From UBA12018 sp051656605 (GTDB lineage: Bacteria > Bacteroidota > Bacteroidia > Bacteroidales > CAMTPD01), in assembly GCA_051656605.1 (NCBI GenBank), contig JBOGCF010000001.1:6864-70863 (forward strand): DNA of 64,000 bases, given 5' to 3'. This document shows, in pieces, positions 9,455 through 19,777 of the stretch; the stretch's first letter is position 1, and each line of letters starts with the position of its first letter. The notes beneath the pieces were generated by a model. That model was given only the letters and a program-made list of their open reading frames with translations, made no database searches and had not been told where the DNA came from. A program made the translations under genes and the position numbers.

Positions 9455-11227
9455 TTATAGGGAATTCACATATTCCACTAATTGATCAATCTCTTTATCT
9501 GAAACTTTCTTATCCTTGATACCATGTTTATGTTCTGAAAAAACAGACTTCAACGTTGCGGCTCTACCATCAAACAAATAAGGCGCAGTACGCCAAACCT
9601 CAATCAATGTAGGAGTATCCCAACCTTGTTCAAACTCAATATCATCTCCAATACGATGCATTTTCATATCGGTATAATATGGTCCGCTATGACATGCATC
9701 ACAGTTCAATTTCTCAAAAACTTTACGCCCTTTCTTCGCTTCCTCAGAAAGTTCGCCATCAACAAGGTAAGGACTTTTCAAAGGCTTTAAGCTTTTCAGA
9801 TATAAATCGACATTCAAAGCATCTTCTTCTGGAACATCGTGAAACTGAATAAACTTAAAACCGGCGCGCACAGCAATCTCTGCATTTTCGCGAATCCCGG
9901 AAATCATATTCGGCGCCGTAACATGCGAAAGCAATAAGCTTTTACAATTTTTCGGATTTCCTACTCCATCGTTCATCAAGTCCCAGTTCATACCATCGGT
10001 ACGACCTTCTCCCGGGTGACAGCCATTACAACTTTGCCAGTTTTGAAAACAATACATCGCATCGTTAAATATACGCTCCCCTTTATTCTCATTCGTCTCT
10101 ACGCGATCCGGATTTAATGCCAATCCTTTCACTGTACTAGACGGAACATTATACACATTTAGAATATCAGAAAAGTAAGTAGGAATATACAATGCATTAT
10201 TTGCATATATCATTGCACGCGGACCGTTACCTTCTATCGGAATACGTTCCCTCATTCCATACAAGAAGTGAAGATCATAGCTTAGATTTTCTTTTTGAGG
10301 ATAACCTTCAAACTTCTCTCTAAACTTCTTATGATCGATTTTACTAATCTCATGCGTTCCCGAATGCGTAATAAAAATATAGTCATTATCACAAACGATA
10401 TCCCAGACACCAGCGGCTCCCCGCTCCGGCTCATCTACAAGAACAGCTCCTAAATACTCTAACTTTTCAGCATCAATCACACTAAAAGCACTTGTATTCA
10501 TCCATCCTTGCTGCAACTGAGAAGTTGGCACTTGAAAGCGACCTAGGTTATGAGAAACATACACATATTTACCATCAGGAGTCACACACATTCCTCTCAG
10601 TGCATTACTACCGTTTGCTAAACGAATGTTCTTCTCCACCTTGAAATCGCCTATATTCACAACCGACAATTCTGATGCGACCTCATCGACATCAGCACGC
10701 TGTGCCGGCAAGAAATTGGTAACAAACATGCGTTTTCCGTCATTGCTAAACACGATATTATTCGGTTCACGCAACACATCTGCTGTTCGTGTTACTTTTT
10801 TTGAAGACAAATCAATCTCCGAAACAGAGTTCTTATAGCGATTACAAACATAAAGTTTTGAACCATCTGCTGATAAAACCGGACTACAAGCCCCCATTCC
10901 AACCGGAATTTCCGCTTCAATAGCTCCGCTTTGCAGATTAATTATATAAACTACACCTTGTAGATCTGATGCTGTAACAAATAAATAATCTTTGTTATTT
11001 GCCAAACCAGTTGGAGCAAATTTAAGATCTATTGATTTAATCACATTGCCACTTTGAACATCTATTAAGTCAACATTTGATTTGCCTTTGTTTGATATAG
11101 CTACAATATTCTCCCCAATTTTTTGAATCGAAGTTGGAAAATTAACATCTGTCGCACTTAACGACAGTACGTTAATTGCTGCAAGCAGCAAAATCTTTTT
11201 TGTATTTGATATCAGTGTCATTGTCAA
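9455..11227 (-). CDS. Beta-propeller fused to di-haem cytochrome c peroxidase/MauG-like domain
   Basis: This 590-residue protein has an N-terminal hydrophobic signal at about 8-25. Residues 30-370 form a YncE/YVTN-type beta-propeller, with recurring strands such as LYVCNRYKNSVSEIDL and MFVTNFLPAQ. The C-terminal 220 residues resemble bacterial di-haem peroxidases and MauG. They carry CNGCH at 400-404, CDACH at 509-513, and the family motif TPTLIEVWRTAPYLFDGRAA. It probably acts in the periplasm as a peroxidase or oxidase, with the propeller binding a partner or substrate. It is the first gene of the minus-strand redox cluster. Haem attachment would be by CcsBA encoded downstream. Confidence 0.82.
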   Translation of the reverse strand: MTMTLISNTKKILLLAAINVLSLSATDVNFPTSIQKIGENIVAISNKGKSNVDLIDVQSGNVIKSIDLKFAPTGLANNKDYLFVTASDLQGVVYIINLQSGAIEAEIPVGMGACSPVLSADGSKLYVCNRYKNSVSEIDLSSKKVTRTADVLREPNNIVFSNDGKRMFVTNFLPAQRADVDEVASELSVVNIGDFKVEKNIRLANGSNALRGMCVTPDGKYVYVSHNLGRFQVPTSQLQQGWMNTSAFSVIDAEKLEYLGAVLVDEPERGAAGVWDIVCDNDYIFITHSGTHEISKIDHKKFREKFEGYPQKENLSYDLHFLYGMRERIPIEGNGPRAMIYANNALYIPTYFSDILNVYNVPSSTVKGLALNPDRVETNENKGERIFNDAMYCFQNWQSCNGCHPGEGRTDGMNWDLMNDGVGNPKNCKSLLLSHVTAPNMISGIRENAEIAVRAGFKFIQFHDVPEEDALNVDLYLKSLKPLKSPYLVDGELSEEAKKGRKVFEKLNCDACHSGPYYTDMKMHRIGDDIEFEQGWDTPTLIEVWRTAPYLFDGRAATLKSVFSEHKHGIKDKKVSDKEIDQLVEYVNSL

Positions 11228-11247
11228 ATGTTTTTCTATGGTAGAAG

Positions 11248-11255
11248 CAAAGATA
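11248..11255 (-). promoter_or_regulatory. Bacteroides -7 element for the redox cluster
   Basis: The minus strand reads TATCTTTG, an exact TAnnTTTG match, about 20 nt upstream of the propeller-peroxidase ATG. No good -33 TTTG is seen at the usual distance, so an activator may be needed. Confidence 0.5.
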
Positions 11256-11365
11256 CACTTTTAGACGTAAGATTATATATTATTTAGACAGTCGGTTTGA
11301 TTAAAAATAATTAATATATTCTATTTATCAGCCATAGGTACACTTAACACTATCTTCTCAATTAT

Positions 11366-11380
11366 CGTGCACACTGCACG
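11366..11380. promoter_or_regulatory. GTGC-N5-GCAC palindrome
   Basis: The sequence reads CGTGCA-CAC-TGCACG, a perfect 6-bp inverted repeat with a 3-base centre. It lies just after the ABC ATPase gene and about 140 bp upstream of the redox cluster start. It has no U-tract, so it is a poor terminator. It shares GTGC/GCAC half-sites with the operator cluster at 19845-19885. Confidence 0.4.
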
Positions 11381-11392
11381 CATCCAAGAATA

Positions 11393-12067
11393 CTAGTCTA
11401 CAATTTCATTAACAACCTGTCCATCAAACAAATTAATTGTTCGTTTTCCATAACCTGCATCATGATGTGAGTGAGTAACCATAACAATAGTAGTACCTTC
11501 TGCATTTAATTCTGATAAAAGCGCCATTACCTCTTTACCATTTTTCGAATCTAAATTCCCCGTTGGCTCATCGGCGAGAATTAACTTTGGACTTGCAACT
11601 ACCGCCCGAGCTATTGCAACACGTTGCTGCTGACCACCCGACAATTGCTGTGGAAAATGCTTAGCTCTATGCCCAATATCCATTCGCGTCATCACTTCTG
11701 CCACACGTCTTTTACGCTCAGACGCAGATACTCCCATGTATAACAAAGGCAACTCAATATTCTCAAACACATCCAACTCATCAATCAAATTAAAACTCTG
11801 AAAGACAAAACCAATCATTCCTTTCCGCAGATTAGTACGTTGAGCCTCTGTATAATGAGCTACATCTACCCCATTCAAAAAGAATTGCCCACTGGTCGGA
11901 TTATCGAGTAACCCTAATATATTAAGCAATGTTGACTTACCACAGCCAGAAGGCCCCATTATTGCAACAAACTCACCTTCTTTGATATCTAAATCAACTC
12001 CATTCAAAGCCCAAGTTTCAACTTCGTCTGTACGAAAAATCTTCTGTAAATTAATTGTTCTAATCAT
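11393..12067 (-). CDS. ABC transporter ATP-binding protein (MacB/LolD type)
   Basis: This 224-residue ATPase has Walker A GPSGCGKST near residue 39, signature LSGGQQQR, Walker B LILADEPTGNLD, and a switch histidine in VTHSHHD. The length and motifs fit the MacB/LolD/FtsE subgroup that drives FtsX-like permeases. It is the last gene of the five-gene efflux operon and starts 21 bp after the second permease gene. It should supply mechanical force to the two permeases, which work with the adaptor and TolC to expel a peptide, lipid or drug across the envelope. The cargo is unknown. Confidence 0.92.
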   Translation of the reverse strand: MIRTINLQKIFRTDEVETWALNGVDLDIKEGEFVAIMGPSGCGKSTLLNILGLLDNPTSGQFFLNGVDVAHYTEAQRTNLRKGMIGFVFQSFNLIDELDVFENIELPLLYMGVSASERKRRVAEVMTRMDIGHRAKHFPQQLSGGQQQRVAIARAVVASPKLILADEPTGNLDSKNGKEVMALLSELNAEGTTIVMVTHSHHDAGYGKRTINLFDGQVVNEIVD

Positions 12068-12088
12068 AATTGTATGTTTTAAATGATA

Positions 12089-14539
12089 TCATTCTGATTT
12101 AATTACGTCTGCCGGATTTTGGCTAACAGCTACTGTCACTATTCTCAAAACCGTAAGGAATACAAGGAGGGTGATGACAACAAACAAGAGTACAAAATCC
12201 TTTATTTCTATTGTAATTCGATATACATACTGTTCTAGCCACCGCTGAGCAACAATAAACGACAACGGAAATCCTATAATTACAGCATATGAAATGACAA
12301 GAAAATATTCTCTGACAAACATTACTATAATGGTTAATACCCTAGCCCCCATTATCTTTCTTATTGCAATCTCTTTTCGTCTATGCTCCAGAGCAGTCAT
12401 TGTTATCGCATACAACCCTATCAATGATACAATAAGCGTAACAATTGTTAATGCAAAAAACAAACGAAAAGACGAAATCTCACCGTTATTCAAATCGTTG
12501 AATTTATCCTTCAACAGTATTGGTTCTGTATTTCTCTTATCATACGTCCATTTGTGCTTCTGCACTATACGTTCAATGGCTGCCAAACATTCAAGCTCTG
12601 ATCCTTTCATTACTTTCAAATAATGGAAAGACTGCATAAATCTCGAATTTTGCATTATGATGTTTGGTCCTATACGCTGCTTCATTCCACAAGAATAAAA
12701 ATCCAGCACCACCCCTATTATCTCATAATCATAGTAATAATTCTTAGGCTTTCCGGCTTCAAATAATCCAAACGGAATGCGAACTATTTGTCCAACAGGA
12801 TGCTCAAAACCCATTACGTTCGCGGCAGACTCGTTAATTAATACTTTATTTAAAATTGAATTCCCCAGTACATCTTTCTGCCTATTTTCAGAAGTAAGCC
12901 AATCTTGTTCAGTAAACATTCGGCCTTCTTTTAAGCGAAAATCAAAAATAGAGTCCCCATTTTCACTCAACTCTATCACAACAAATCCTTCACCGTCTAT
13001 ATCATTTGCTTTGCCTTCCCATTCAAGTTGCAGATTAGTACTCCATGACTCATTGTGTAAAAAAGGAAGAGAAGAAACTGTTCTACGTTCTATCATCGGA
13101 AGATGAGTTATCTCATTAAGAAAAGCGGCTGCGTTATCAGCAAATGGACTTATGCATATTTCAATAATATTTTCGGTTTCAAAACCCAGATCTGTTTGCT
13201 GTATATAGACCAGCTGCCTGTTTAATAAATATGTCACAGAAAGAAAAAATACGCATGCGATCAACTGTATTATTAGCCCTACACGTCGTATCAGCTCTGA
13301 CTTCCTATTCAATACAAATGATGTTACGCTATGCATCTTTCTGAAAACAAACAAAAATGCAAAACTATAAATAACAACAGCTTGTATAAATGATATTGCA
13401 ATTACAGAAACGGCAAAATAAGTCCATAATGTAGATCTAATAATCTCAATCATAAATATCTGCTCAAACAACTTCACAAACACCTCGACAAAGCATCCGC
13501 ATACTACAACAGACAAACCTAAACTAATGGATAAATCTATTATCGACTGTACGAGTAAGTCTGTATCCAAAGCTCCTAACGATTTGCGAAGTCGCATCTC
13601 CTTTATCCTTTTCATCAAAAGAGCGTTATAGAGCATTCCGTAATTCAATATTACGCATGATATGAGCAACAAAGCAGCGCATAAAAACAGTGATATCGAT
13701 GTATAAGAAAAAGAACTTTCGGCAGAGAGTATAAACCGCGTTTCATTCAATCTTATTAATTTACATTGATCTGCTAACTTTTTATCTTTCAACAAACCAG
13801 ACAGTTTCTTTTCAACGTCATCTTTATTTGCATCTGATTTCAGTCTTGCAAAGACAAAGCTATTACTACTATGCCAGTTATCCGCCAGCTCTATATCCTG
13901 CTTTCTTTGTTCATTGTATATATACCCGTTACATGGCAAAGTAGAATGCCTCGACACATCTTTAAAAACGCCAGTTACTCTATACTCATGTGAACCCAAT
14001 GGCATAATACGACTCGGCAATACTCGTTTTATTACCGCTCCGATCGCATCTTCCGGTTTTCTCCAATATTCACGTACCATCGTTTCATTCATGATGATTT
14101 CATTTTCCTTTACAGGTATTGTTCCACACAGCAACTGCTGAGGAAAAACATCGTAAAACGAAGGAACAACACTGATAAACGAAGGAGACTTAATTAGCTC
14201 ATCGCCATAACTAAAGTCGAAACCACTATCCTCATAATATAAAGTCAGACCCTCTACTTCGGAACAATATGTTTGCATAAAATCATAAAGGACCGACGGA
14301 ACTTGTCCTTTTTGTCTAGGCAATTCACTTTCTATTGTAATCATATAAATACGATCCGAAGCAGGATAAAAGTCATCAAACGTAGTCTCAAAACGATACC
14401 AGTAAAATCCAAAAACAAAGAACATTACACCTAAAGCAAAACTCAAAATACTGATCACTGATTGCGTCTTGTGTTTAAGAAGATTACGTACTGCAACCTT
14501 TATATAGTTTTTTATCACGGCAATAGATTTATAATTCAT
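12089..14539 (-). CDS. ABC transporter permease, double FtsX/MacB type (second copy)
   Basis: This 816-residue membrane protein has a Bacteroidetes-style doubled layout. There is a first transmembrane helix at about 20-42, a MacB-type periplasmic domain, a three-helix FtsX bundle at about 280-400, then a fourth helix near 425, a second periplasmic domain and a final bundle at about 680-800. The FtsX-like EHRRKEIAIRKIMGAR motif precedes the last bundle. The start codon overlaps the stop of the preceding permease by one base (TAATG), suggesting translational coupling. The two permeases differ in sequence and probably act as a pair with the ATPase encoded next. Confidence 0.88.
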   Translation of the reverse strand: MNYKSIAVIKNYIKVAVRNLLKHKTQSVISILSFALGVMFFVFGFYWYRFETTFDDFYPASDRIYMITIESELPRQKGQVPSVLYDFMQTYCSEVEGLTLYYEDSGFDFSYGDELIKSPSFISVVPSFYDVFPQQLLCGTIPVKENEIIMNETMVREYWRKPEDAIGAVIKRVLPSRIMPLGSHEYRVTGVFKDVSRHSTLPCNGYIYNEQRKQDIELADNWHSSNSFVFARLKSDANKDDVEKKLSGLLKDKKLADQCKLIRLNETRFILSAESSFSYTSISLFLCAALLLISCVILNYGMLYNALLMKRIKEMRLRKSLGALDTDLLVQSIIDLSISLGLSVVVCGCFVEVFVKLFEQIFMIEIIRSTLWTYFAVSVIAISFIQAVVIYSFAFLFVFRKMHSVTSFVLNRKSELIRRVGLIIQLIACVFFLSVTYLLNRQLVYIQQTDLGFETENIIEICISPFADNAAAFLNEITHLPMIERRTVSSLPFLHNESWSTNLQLEWEGKANDIDGEGFVVIELSENGDSIFDFRLKEGRMFTEQDWLTSENRQKDVLGNSILNKVLINESAANVMGFEHPVGQIVRIPFGLFEAGKPKNYYYDYEIIGVVLDFYSCGMKQRIGPNIIMQNSRFMQSFHYLKVMKGSELECLAAIERIVQKHKWTYDKRNTEPILLKDKFNDLNNGEISSFRLFFALTIVTLIVSLIGLYAITMTALEHRRKEIAIRKIMGARVLTIIVMFVREYFLVISYAVIIGFPLSFIVAQRWLEQYVYRITIEIKDFVLLFVVITLLVFLTVLRIVTVAVSQNPADVIKSE

Positions 14540-16938
14540 TATTCACCTCTCAGCACATCTGCCGGATTAATACGCACCGCTTTTCGTATTTGCCACCAAA
14601 GTGTACAAAAGGAGATAAATGCAGTGATCAGAATTGCAACAATAAATATCCATGCAGAGAGCGGAGCTCTGGTAGTATAACTCTCCATATATTTCTCAAT
14701 CGCAATATAACTTATCCCTGATGCTACAACAGCAGCAAAAAGAAGAGTATATAAATACTTTCGAAGCAGTAAAAGTGTAATCACTTTTACCGATGCCCCA
14801 TTTATTTTACGCAATGCAATCTCTCTGTAGCGCTGACGAATATCGTACAACGACAAGCCAAACAATCCCAGGCAAGAAATTAAAATAGCAATGATCGCAA
14901 ACGTTACATAAATCTTTACTGCACGCGCATCTTCTTTATACAACGCTGCAATCTCATCATCTAAGAAGGTATATGTAAACTCCCCTTCACCATTAATCTC
15001 ATGAAATAAATCCTCCAAAAATGTTATTGCTTCAGCACGTTTATCCGGCGCAATAGCTACCATTAAATCATCTCTAGAGTCGCTTTTCGAAAACAAAAAG
15101 ACAATTGGTTGATTTGATTTTGATAAGTGTCCGGCATTAAAGTTTTCGATTACGCCAACAATATTATACGGAGGACTGTCATTTTCATCCATCCCCGAGG
15201 AAAACCAAAGACGGTGTATGGGTGTTAGCTGTTCTGTCAACACATCTTTAAGACCGAATAATTTCACTACAGACTCATTAACAATCAGATTATAACTTAA
15301 ACGATCGTCTTCCCCACTCCACAATCTCCCTTCTTTGAGCTTAAAGCCATAGAGATCCAAATAGTCCTGATCTACAAACTTAAATAACAATTTATGACTA
15401 GATCCATCTTTTCCAATGAACTCATAATCGCCAATAATCTTTGTAGGAAACACTCCAAAAGCAAAGTCTCTGAACAATGGAGATTCAGATACACGCTGCT
15501 TTATCATTTCAAAATCAGCCGCCTTCTTTTCCTCAGACAATCGATCTCTATTATGATCATAAGACATATTATTTGCCAATATCATCTTGCAACTGAGAAT
15601 ATCTTTGTGATTAAAATTCAAATCAGCATTGAGCATATAATTTAGCTGTCTCGTAAAATAGATAGCTAGAATAACTAATGAGATGGTAATCACATACTGA
15701 ATCCACATAAATACTGTACGTGACACGACCGATCCCCCCGTTCTATTTATAGATCGAAGAGACGTTATTGCCTCCGCATAATAATAGCGAACAAAAGGCG
15801 TTATCGTTGTGATTAAAGGCAATAAGATCAACAACACAACAGAGACAAACAAGTCGAACTGCCAATTGGATTGTACCGGTATATTAAACCAATTGCTAAC
15901 CAACCCTTGCGTTACCTCAATAAGCAACCAGATGAAAAACAAAGCTACTAAACCAACAATACAATTCTCTAGATACAGCTGCCCGAATATTTGTCTGCCT
16001 TTTGCCCCATACACTTTCTTTATACCCAATTCACGCGCCCGGCGAAGCATTATCACACTATGCAGGTTTATATAATTAAAGATCCCGACAAATAGCAAAA
16101 GCAATGCGACAATAGACAATACGTTCAAACTTTGAACATTCCCTCGCTGAATAGTTGTTGGATCAGAATGTGAAACCACCTCCGTATCCAAATAGAAACT
16201 CTTTAATGGAAATAGCTGATAAAAGACCGGAATCTGCACGTAAGCTTTTAACTTCATTGGAGTTGCGTTCTTTTTATTAAAAGCAACAATATCTTCTTTC
16301 CGATGTAACTGAACTAATAGATACTCCACCCTACTCCAGTATTTTTGTTGATCAATTGACGCAATCACATCAAATTGAATCGACGACTTGGTCTTGGTCT
16401 GATCAATCACCCCTACCACTGTTAGCAAAACATTCGAAGAAGAAGTAATTATTTTCCCGATCGGATCTTCATCACCAAACAACTTCTGTGCCATTTCCTT
16501 CGTAATGATAGCATCTGTATTGCGCTTGATCATTCCCTGCCCTTTCACAACCGGATGAGGCAATATATCCAGAAAAGAGCTATCGGCTACTACTGTTCGC
16601 ACAGCATAACGACGATCATCTGATGTAATGCAATCATCCTCAAACACAATAAAAGCAGAAGTGCGATCTATTGATGGATCATTCAACGGGTCTATGAAAT
16701 TAGGATCTTTATTATAGTCTTTTGCTCTTGATAAACGAGGCTTATCTCCTTCTCTTACAACAGTCATCAGAAACGTTCTGTCGAGATCGGGGCAGTAGTG
16801 GTCTACCGTATATTCCTGATGGATGTAGCGGGCAATAATCAGCGCGCAGGTAAGACTTAATATCAATCCCAGTAAGTTGATGAACGTATACACCTTGAAA
16901 CGCAACAACATACGAATGGCTAGCAATATATTTTTCAT
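14539..16938 (-). CDS. ABC transporter permease, double FtsX/MacB type (first copy)
   Basis: This 799-residue membrane protein has the same doubled FtsX/MacB layout. A first helix at about 15-40 is followed by a periplasmic domain of roughly 220 residues, helices near 275-400, a central helix near 425, a second periplasmic domain, and a last three-helix bundle after RQRYREIALRKINGAS. It ends TAATG into the next permease gene and starts 17 bp after the adaptor gene. The arrangement of adaptor, two permeases and ATPase is common in Bacteroidetes efflux operons. The exported substrate cannot be read from the sequence. Confidence 0.88.
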   Translation of the reverse strand: MKNILLAIRMLLRFKVYTFINLLGLILSLTCALIIARYIHQEYTVDHYCPDLDRTFLMTVVREGDKPRLSRAKDYNKDPNFIDPLNDPSIDRTSAFIVFEDDCITSDDRRYAVRTVVADSSFLDILPHPVVKGQGMIKRNTDAIITKEMAQKLFGDEDPIGKIITSSSNVLLTVVGVIDQTKTKSSIQFDVIASIDQQKYWSRVEYLLVQLHRKEDIVAFNKKNATPMKLKAYVQIPVFYQLFPLKSFYLDTEVVSHSDPTTIQRGNVQSLNVLSIVALLLLFVGIFNYINLHSVIMLRRARELGIKKVYGAKGRQIFGQLYLENCIVGLVALFFIWLLIEVTQGLVSNWFNIPVQSNWQFDLFVSVVLLILLPLITTITPFVRYYYAEAITSLRSINRTGGSVVSRTVFMWIQYVITISLVILAIYFTRQLNYMLNADLNFNHKDILSCKMILANNMSYDHNRDRLSEEKKAADFEMIKQRVSESPLFRDFAFGVFPTKIIGDYEFIGKDGSSHKLLFKFVDQDYLDLYGFKLKEGRLWSGEDDRLSYNLIVNESVVKLFGLKDVLTEQLTPIHRLWFSSGMDENDSPPYNIVGVIENFNAGHLSKSNQPIVFLFSKSDSRDDLMVAIAPDKRAEAITFLEDLFHEINGEGEFTYTFLDDEIAALYKEDARAVKIYVTFAIIAILISCLGLFGLSLYDIRQRYREIALRKINGASVKVITLLLLRKYLYTLLFAAVVASGISYIAIEKYMESYTTRAPLSAWIFIVAILITAFISFCTLWWQIRKAVRINPADVLRGE

Positions 16939-16955
16939 GTAAATTCTGTGTTTTT

Positions 16956-18206
16956 CTAGTTTAATATTAACTCTTCTGCATCTCCAAAGGTATCATACCC
17001 CGTCGTTATCACCAAATCACCGGGAGACAAACCTTCTAATATCTCGTACTGACGGGGATTTTGTCGTCCCACGCTAATGGGCACTTTTACAGCTTTCGAC
17101 TTGTCGGCACTCACCTTATAGATCCACTGTCCGCCGGTAGCCTGATAAAAGTTGCCCCGCGGAATCACAATAGCCTGTTCGGGTTGCCCCAGTTCAATCT
17201 GCACCCGAAAACTTTTCCCTACCCGCACATTTTCGGGCATCTCGTCGGCAAAAACCAGATCCACATCAAACATACGGTCTTTCACTTCGGGCACCACTTT
17301 GCTTATCCGCATCGGAAAACGTTTCCCTTGGTTCGATGCCGTAGCCTCGAGTCCGGTCGTTACACGATCGATATAGTATTCGCTCAACGTAGTATGCACC
17401 TTAAACTGATCCAGCACTTTAATCTCGGCAATACTCTCGCCACTACCCACTCGTTGGCCGGGCGTTACTTTTACAAAACTCAGTTGGCCGGTTATCGGAG
17501 CTCGTACAATCAACCGCCCAAGACGGTCATTTGCCCGTATATTTTTCTTGTATTCCCGCTCCCTATCGTTCGCCAGCAATTCCCTGCGGATGAGTGTCAT
17601 TGCCGAGTCTTGTTTCAAACTTTCGAGTTTCAACGCCAAACTATTTACCTTGAAACGATATTCATCATCGGCAACTTCCATCTGCGCTTTGCTCTTAATC
17701 CCCATCTTGTACTCCTCTTTGTCGAGTTCAAAACTTTTTTTCAGTCGATTCATTTCATACGCAGCTTCCAGAGCTTGCTGCTTCAGCGTGAGACTCTTCT
17801 GCTCCATCTCAAGTTCTTTCTCTTTGTAAGTAATCCGTTGTTTCTCCCATTCATCCTGCTGATCCTCGATTCCGCGCAGTAACTCTGTATTCTCAAGCAC
17901 AAGAATCGTATCTCCCTGCTCTACAGGTGTTCCTTCTTCCCCTACAATACGAGATACACTTCCCGCCTCTTGCGTATTTACTTTGATGGTGAGAATAGGC
18001 TGTACTACACCCTCAATCTCTACAAACTCGAGAAAGCGGTCATCGTCAACAGTTTCTATTTTTATTTTATCCGTTTCTACGCTCAACCTACGCGGAGCCA
18101 ATGAAAGCATTGCCACATAAATAAGAAATGCAACGAATACAACCCCTCCGATCAGATAGAAGCGAAAGCGAATGTACCAAGGTTTCTTTTCCAGTTTAAT
18201 ATCCAT
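16956..18206 (-). CDS. Periplasmic adaptor (HlyD/MacA-type membrane fusion protein)
   Basis: This 416-residue protein has one N-terminal membrane anchor (about 15-35), with no lipobox, and a periplasmic remainder. It has split lipoyl/barrel-sandwich segments (VNTQEAGSVSRIVGEEGTPV and APITGQLSFVKVTPGQRVG) around a long charged alpha-helical hairpin at about 110-225, followed by beta-barrel and membrane-proximal domains. It should bridge the inner-membrane ABC permeases and the TolC-like channel encoded just upstream. This gene and its upstream neighbours look richer in G and C by eye than the permease genes that follow. Confidence 0.9.
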   Translation of the reverse strand: MDIKLEKKPWYIRFRFYLIGGVVFVAFLIYVAMLSLAPRRLSVETDKIKIETVDDDRFLEFVEIEGVVQPILTIKVNTQEAGSVSRIVGEEGTPVEQGDTILVLENTELLRGIEDQQDEWEKQRITYKEKELEMEQKSLTLKQQALEAAYEMNRLKKSFELDKEEYKMGIKSKAQMEVADDEYRFKVNSLALKLESLKQDSAMTLIRRELLANDREREYKKNIRANDRLGRLIVRAPITGQLSFVKVTPGQRVGSGESIAEIKVLDQFKVHTTLSEYYIDRVTTGLEATASNQGKRFPMRISKVVPEVKDRMFDVDLVFADEMPENVRVGKSFRVQIELGQPEQAIVIPRGNFYQATGGQWIYKVSADKSKAVKVPISVGRQNPRQYEILEGLSPGDLVITTGYDTFGDAEELILN

Positions 18207-18248
18207 AATTGTATTTTTTATTCTTCATATTATTTCCACATAAACTCC

Positions 18249-19736
18249 TTAATTAGGCATTTGCGTATTGATTAATTGGTCGCGCTCAAAGTCATAACGC
18301 GTAATGCTTCTGATACCATAATACAAACTCCAATACGTTTTCAAGGCACCGATATAATTGCGATGCGCCATATCTTTTTCCGAGATAGAAGCATTCAAGT
18401 CCAGAATGGTAGACTTCCCCAATAGGTACAACTTTCGGGCTACATCATTACGTCGCTTTGCGGTCTTGTCAGTCTTTGCCGCCACCGCTACATGATAAGC
18501 CTGCAAGTTGAACTGGCGCACCATCTTACACACGTTTAGCTCAAAGTCTTTCAATCCTTGTTCTGTTCTGATTTCGACCAAGTCTACATTGGAACGGGCT
18601 ACCCGCACCCGGCCTTTTCCACGCCCCCAATCGAGCAAAGGAAAGCGAATGCTTATACTAGCGTATTGTTGATTGATCGGATCTTTATATGACTCGGCAA
18701 ACGTATTGCCCGTTTGCGAAAGTCCGAATTGCACGTACAAATCAGCCTTCAATCCGGCATTCGCCTTTGCCCGTGCCAGTTCGCTTTTGCTCTCTTGTAC
18801 TTGTCGCTGAAACATATCAGGATCGGGATTATGCTCAAAAGCCATTTGCAAGGCTTTGTCGAGCGGAACATCAAACTCCGGAATACGATCATCAGGAACG
18901 ACCTGTAAAACCACTTCTGTATTGTAGCCAAGAAACGATCTCAACCGCTGCATTTGATCGTCTACATGAATACGGGCATTCATCATATTGGTCTCTTCCG
19001 TAAGCTTGTTCAGTTCGAGTTGCAGCATCTCATTCTCATTGATTGTCCCGATATTATAACGCCCTTTAGCATATATATAAAGCGTGTCGGCCTGCTGATG
19101 ATTAAATGTGGCAATATCGAGATTGGCCTGTGCCGTAGCCAGATCGAAAAAATACAAGCAGGCACGAGAGGCCACCAATTCCATTGTTTCGGCATATGCC
19201 TTTTGTGCTTCACGGTAACGAATCGGCTCAATACGCTTATCCCATTTCAGGGCATTGTATCCGAAAAGCGACTGCTCATATCCGAAGATTACCGGATTAG
19301 AATTCCATGACTTCACCTTTGCCTCAAACTCATCCATGCGCTGCGTAGTCGATTTCAGGAATAAATTACCACCCGTAAAAGCAATGTTTTGATTGATTTG
19401 CACGTTTAAATCGGTAGTCAGTTGATTCTGTTTGATGAAAAGAACCGTACCGTCGGGTTGCGTCACTTTATTAATTTGTTTATTCAAATTGGGTGACGAC
19501 GATAGTGTAACAGACGGCAGATAGTTCGCCTTGTAAAAGCGATAGTTCCAGTATGCTGCCCGATAACTATGCCGTGCAGCTTGCGCATCGAGCGATTGCT
19601 CCCGAGCTATATCAATGGTCTGTTGCAAAGTAAGACGCAACTCTTCGCGCTGTCCGTATACACCGGGAAAAGGAAGCATCCATAATGCGATCAACCATAC
19701 GTATTGTTTCATAGTGATAGATTTATTATTTCTCAA
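18249..19736 (-). CDS. TolC-family outer membrane efflux protein
   Basis: This 495-residue protein has a signal peptide (about 9-28, ending VYGQ) and two TolC repeats rich in long amphipathic helices. Examples are the LTLQQTIDIAREQSLDAQAARHSY-like start and the second-repeat DKALQMAFEHNPD. It forms the outer-membrane channel of the efflux system. It is the first gene of the operon. Its upstream region carries a sigma-54-like promoter and phased palindromes shared with the divergent NtrC-type regulator, so expression is probably under direct control of that two-component system. Confidence 0.9.
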   Translation of the reverse strand: MRNNKSITMKQYVWLIALWMLPFPGVYGQREELRLTLQQTIDIAREQSLDAQAARHSYRAAYWNYRFYKANYLPSVTLSSSPNLNKQINKVTQPDGTVLFIKQNQLTTDLNVQINQNIAFTGGNLFLKSTTQRMDEFEAKVKSWNSNPVIFGYEQSLFGYNALKWDKRIEPIRYREAQKAYAETMELVASRACLYFFDLATAQANLDIATFNHQQADTLYIYAKGRYNIGTINENEMLQLELNKLTEETNMMNARIHVDDQMQRLRSFLGYNTEVVLQVVPDDRIPEFDVPLDKALQMAFEHNPDPDMFQRQVQESKSELARAKANAGLKADLYVQFGLSQTGNTFAESYKDPINQQYASISIRFPLLDWGRGKGRVRVARSNVDLVEIRTEQGLKDFELNVCKMVRQFNLQAYHVAVAAKTDKTAKRRNDVARKLYLLGKSTILDLNASISEKDMAHRNYIGALKTYWSLYYGIRSITRYDFERDQLINTQMPN

Positions 19737-19777
19737 TTATAGAAACACGACACAGTGTGTATCTCCGCATTTAACAA

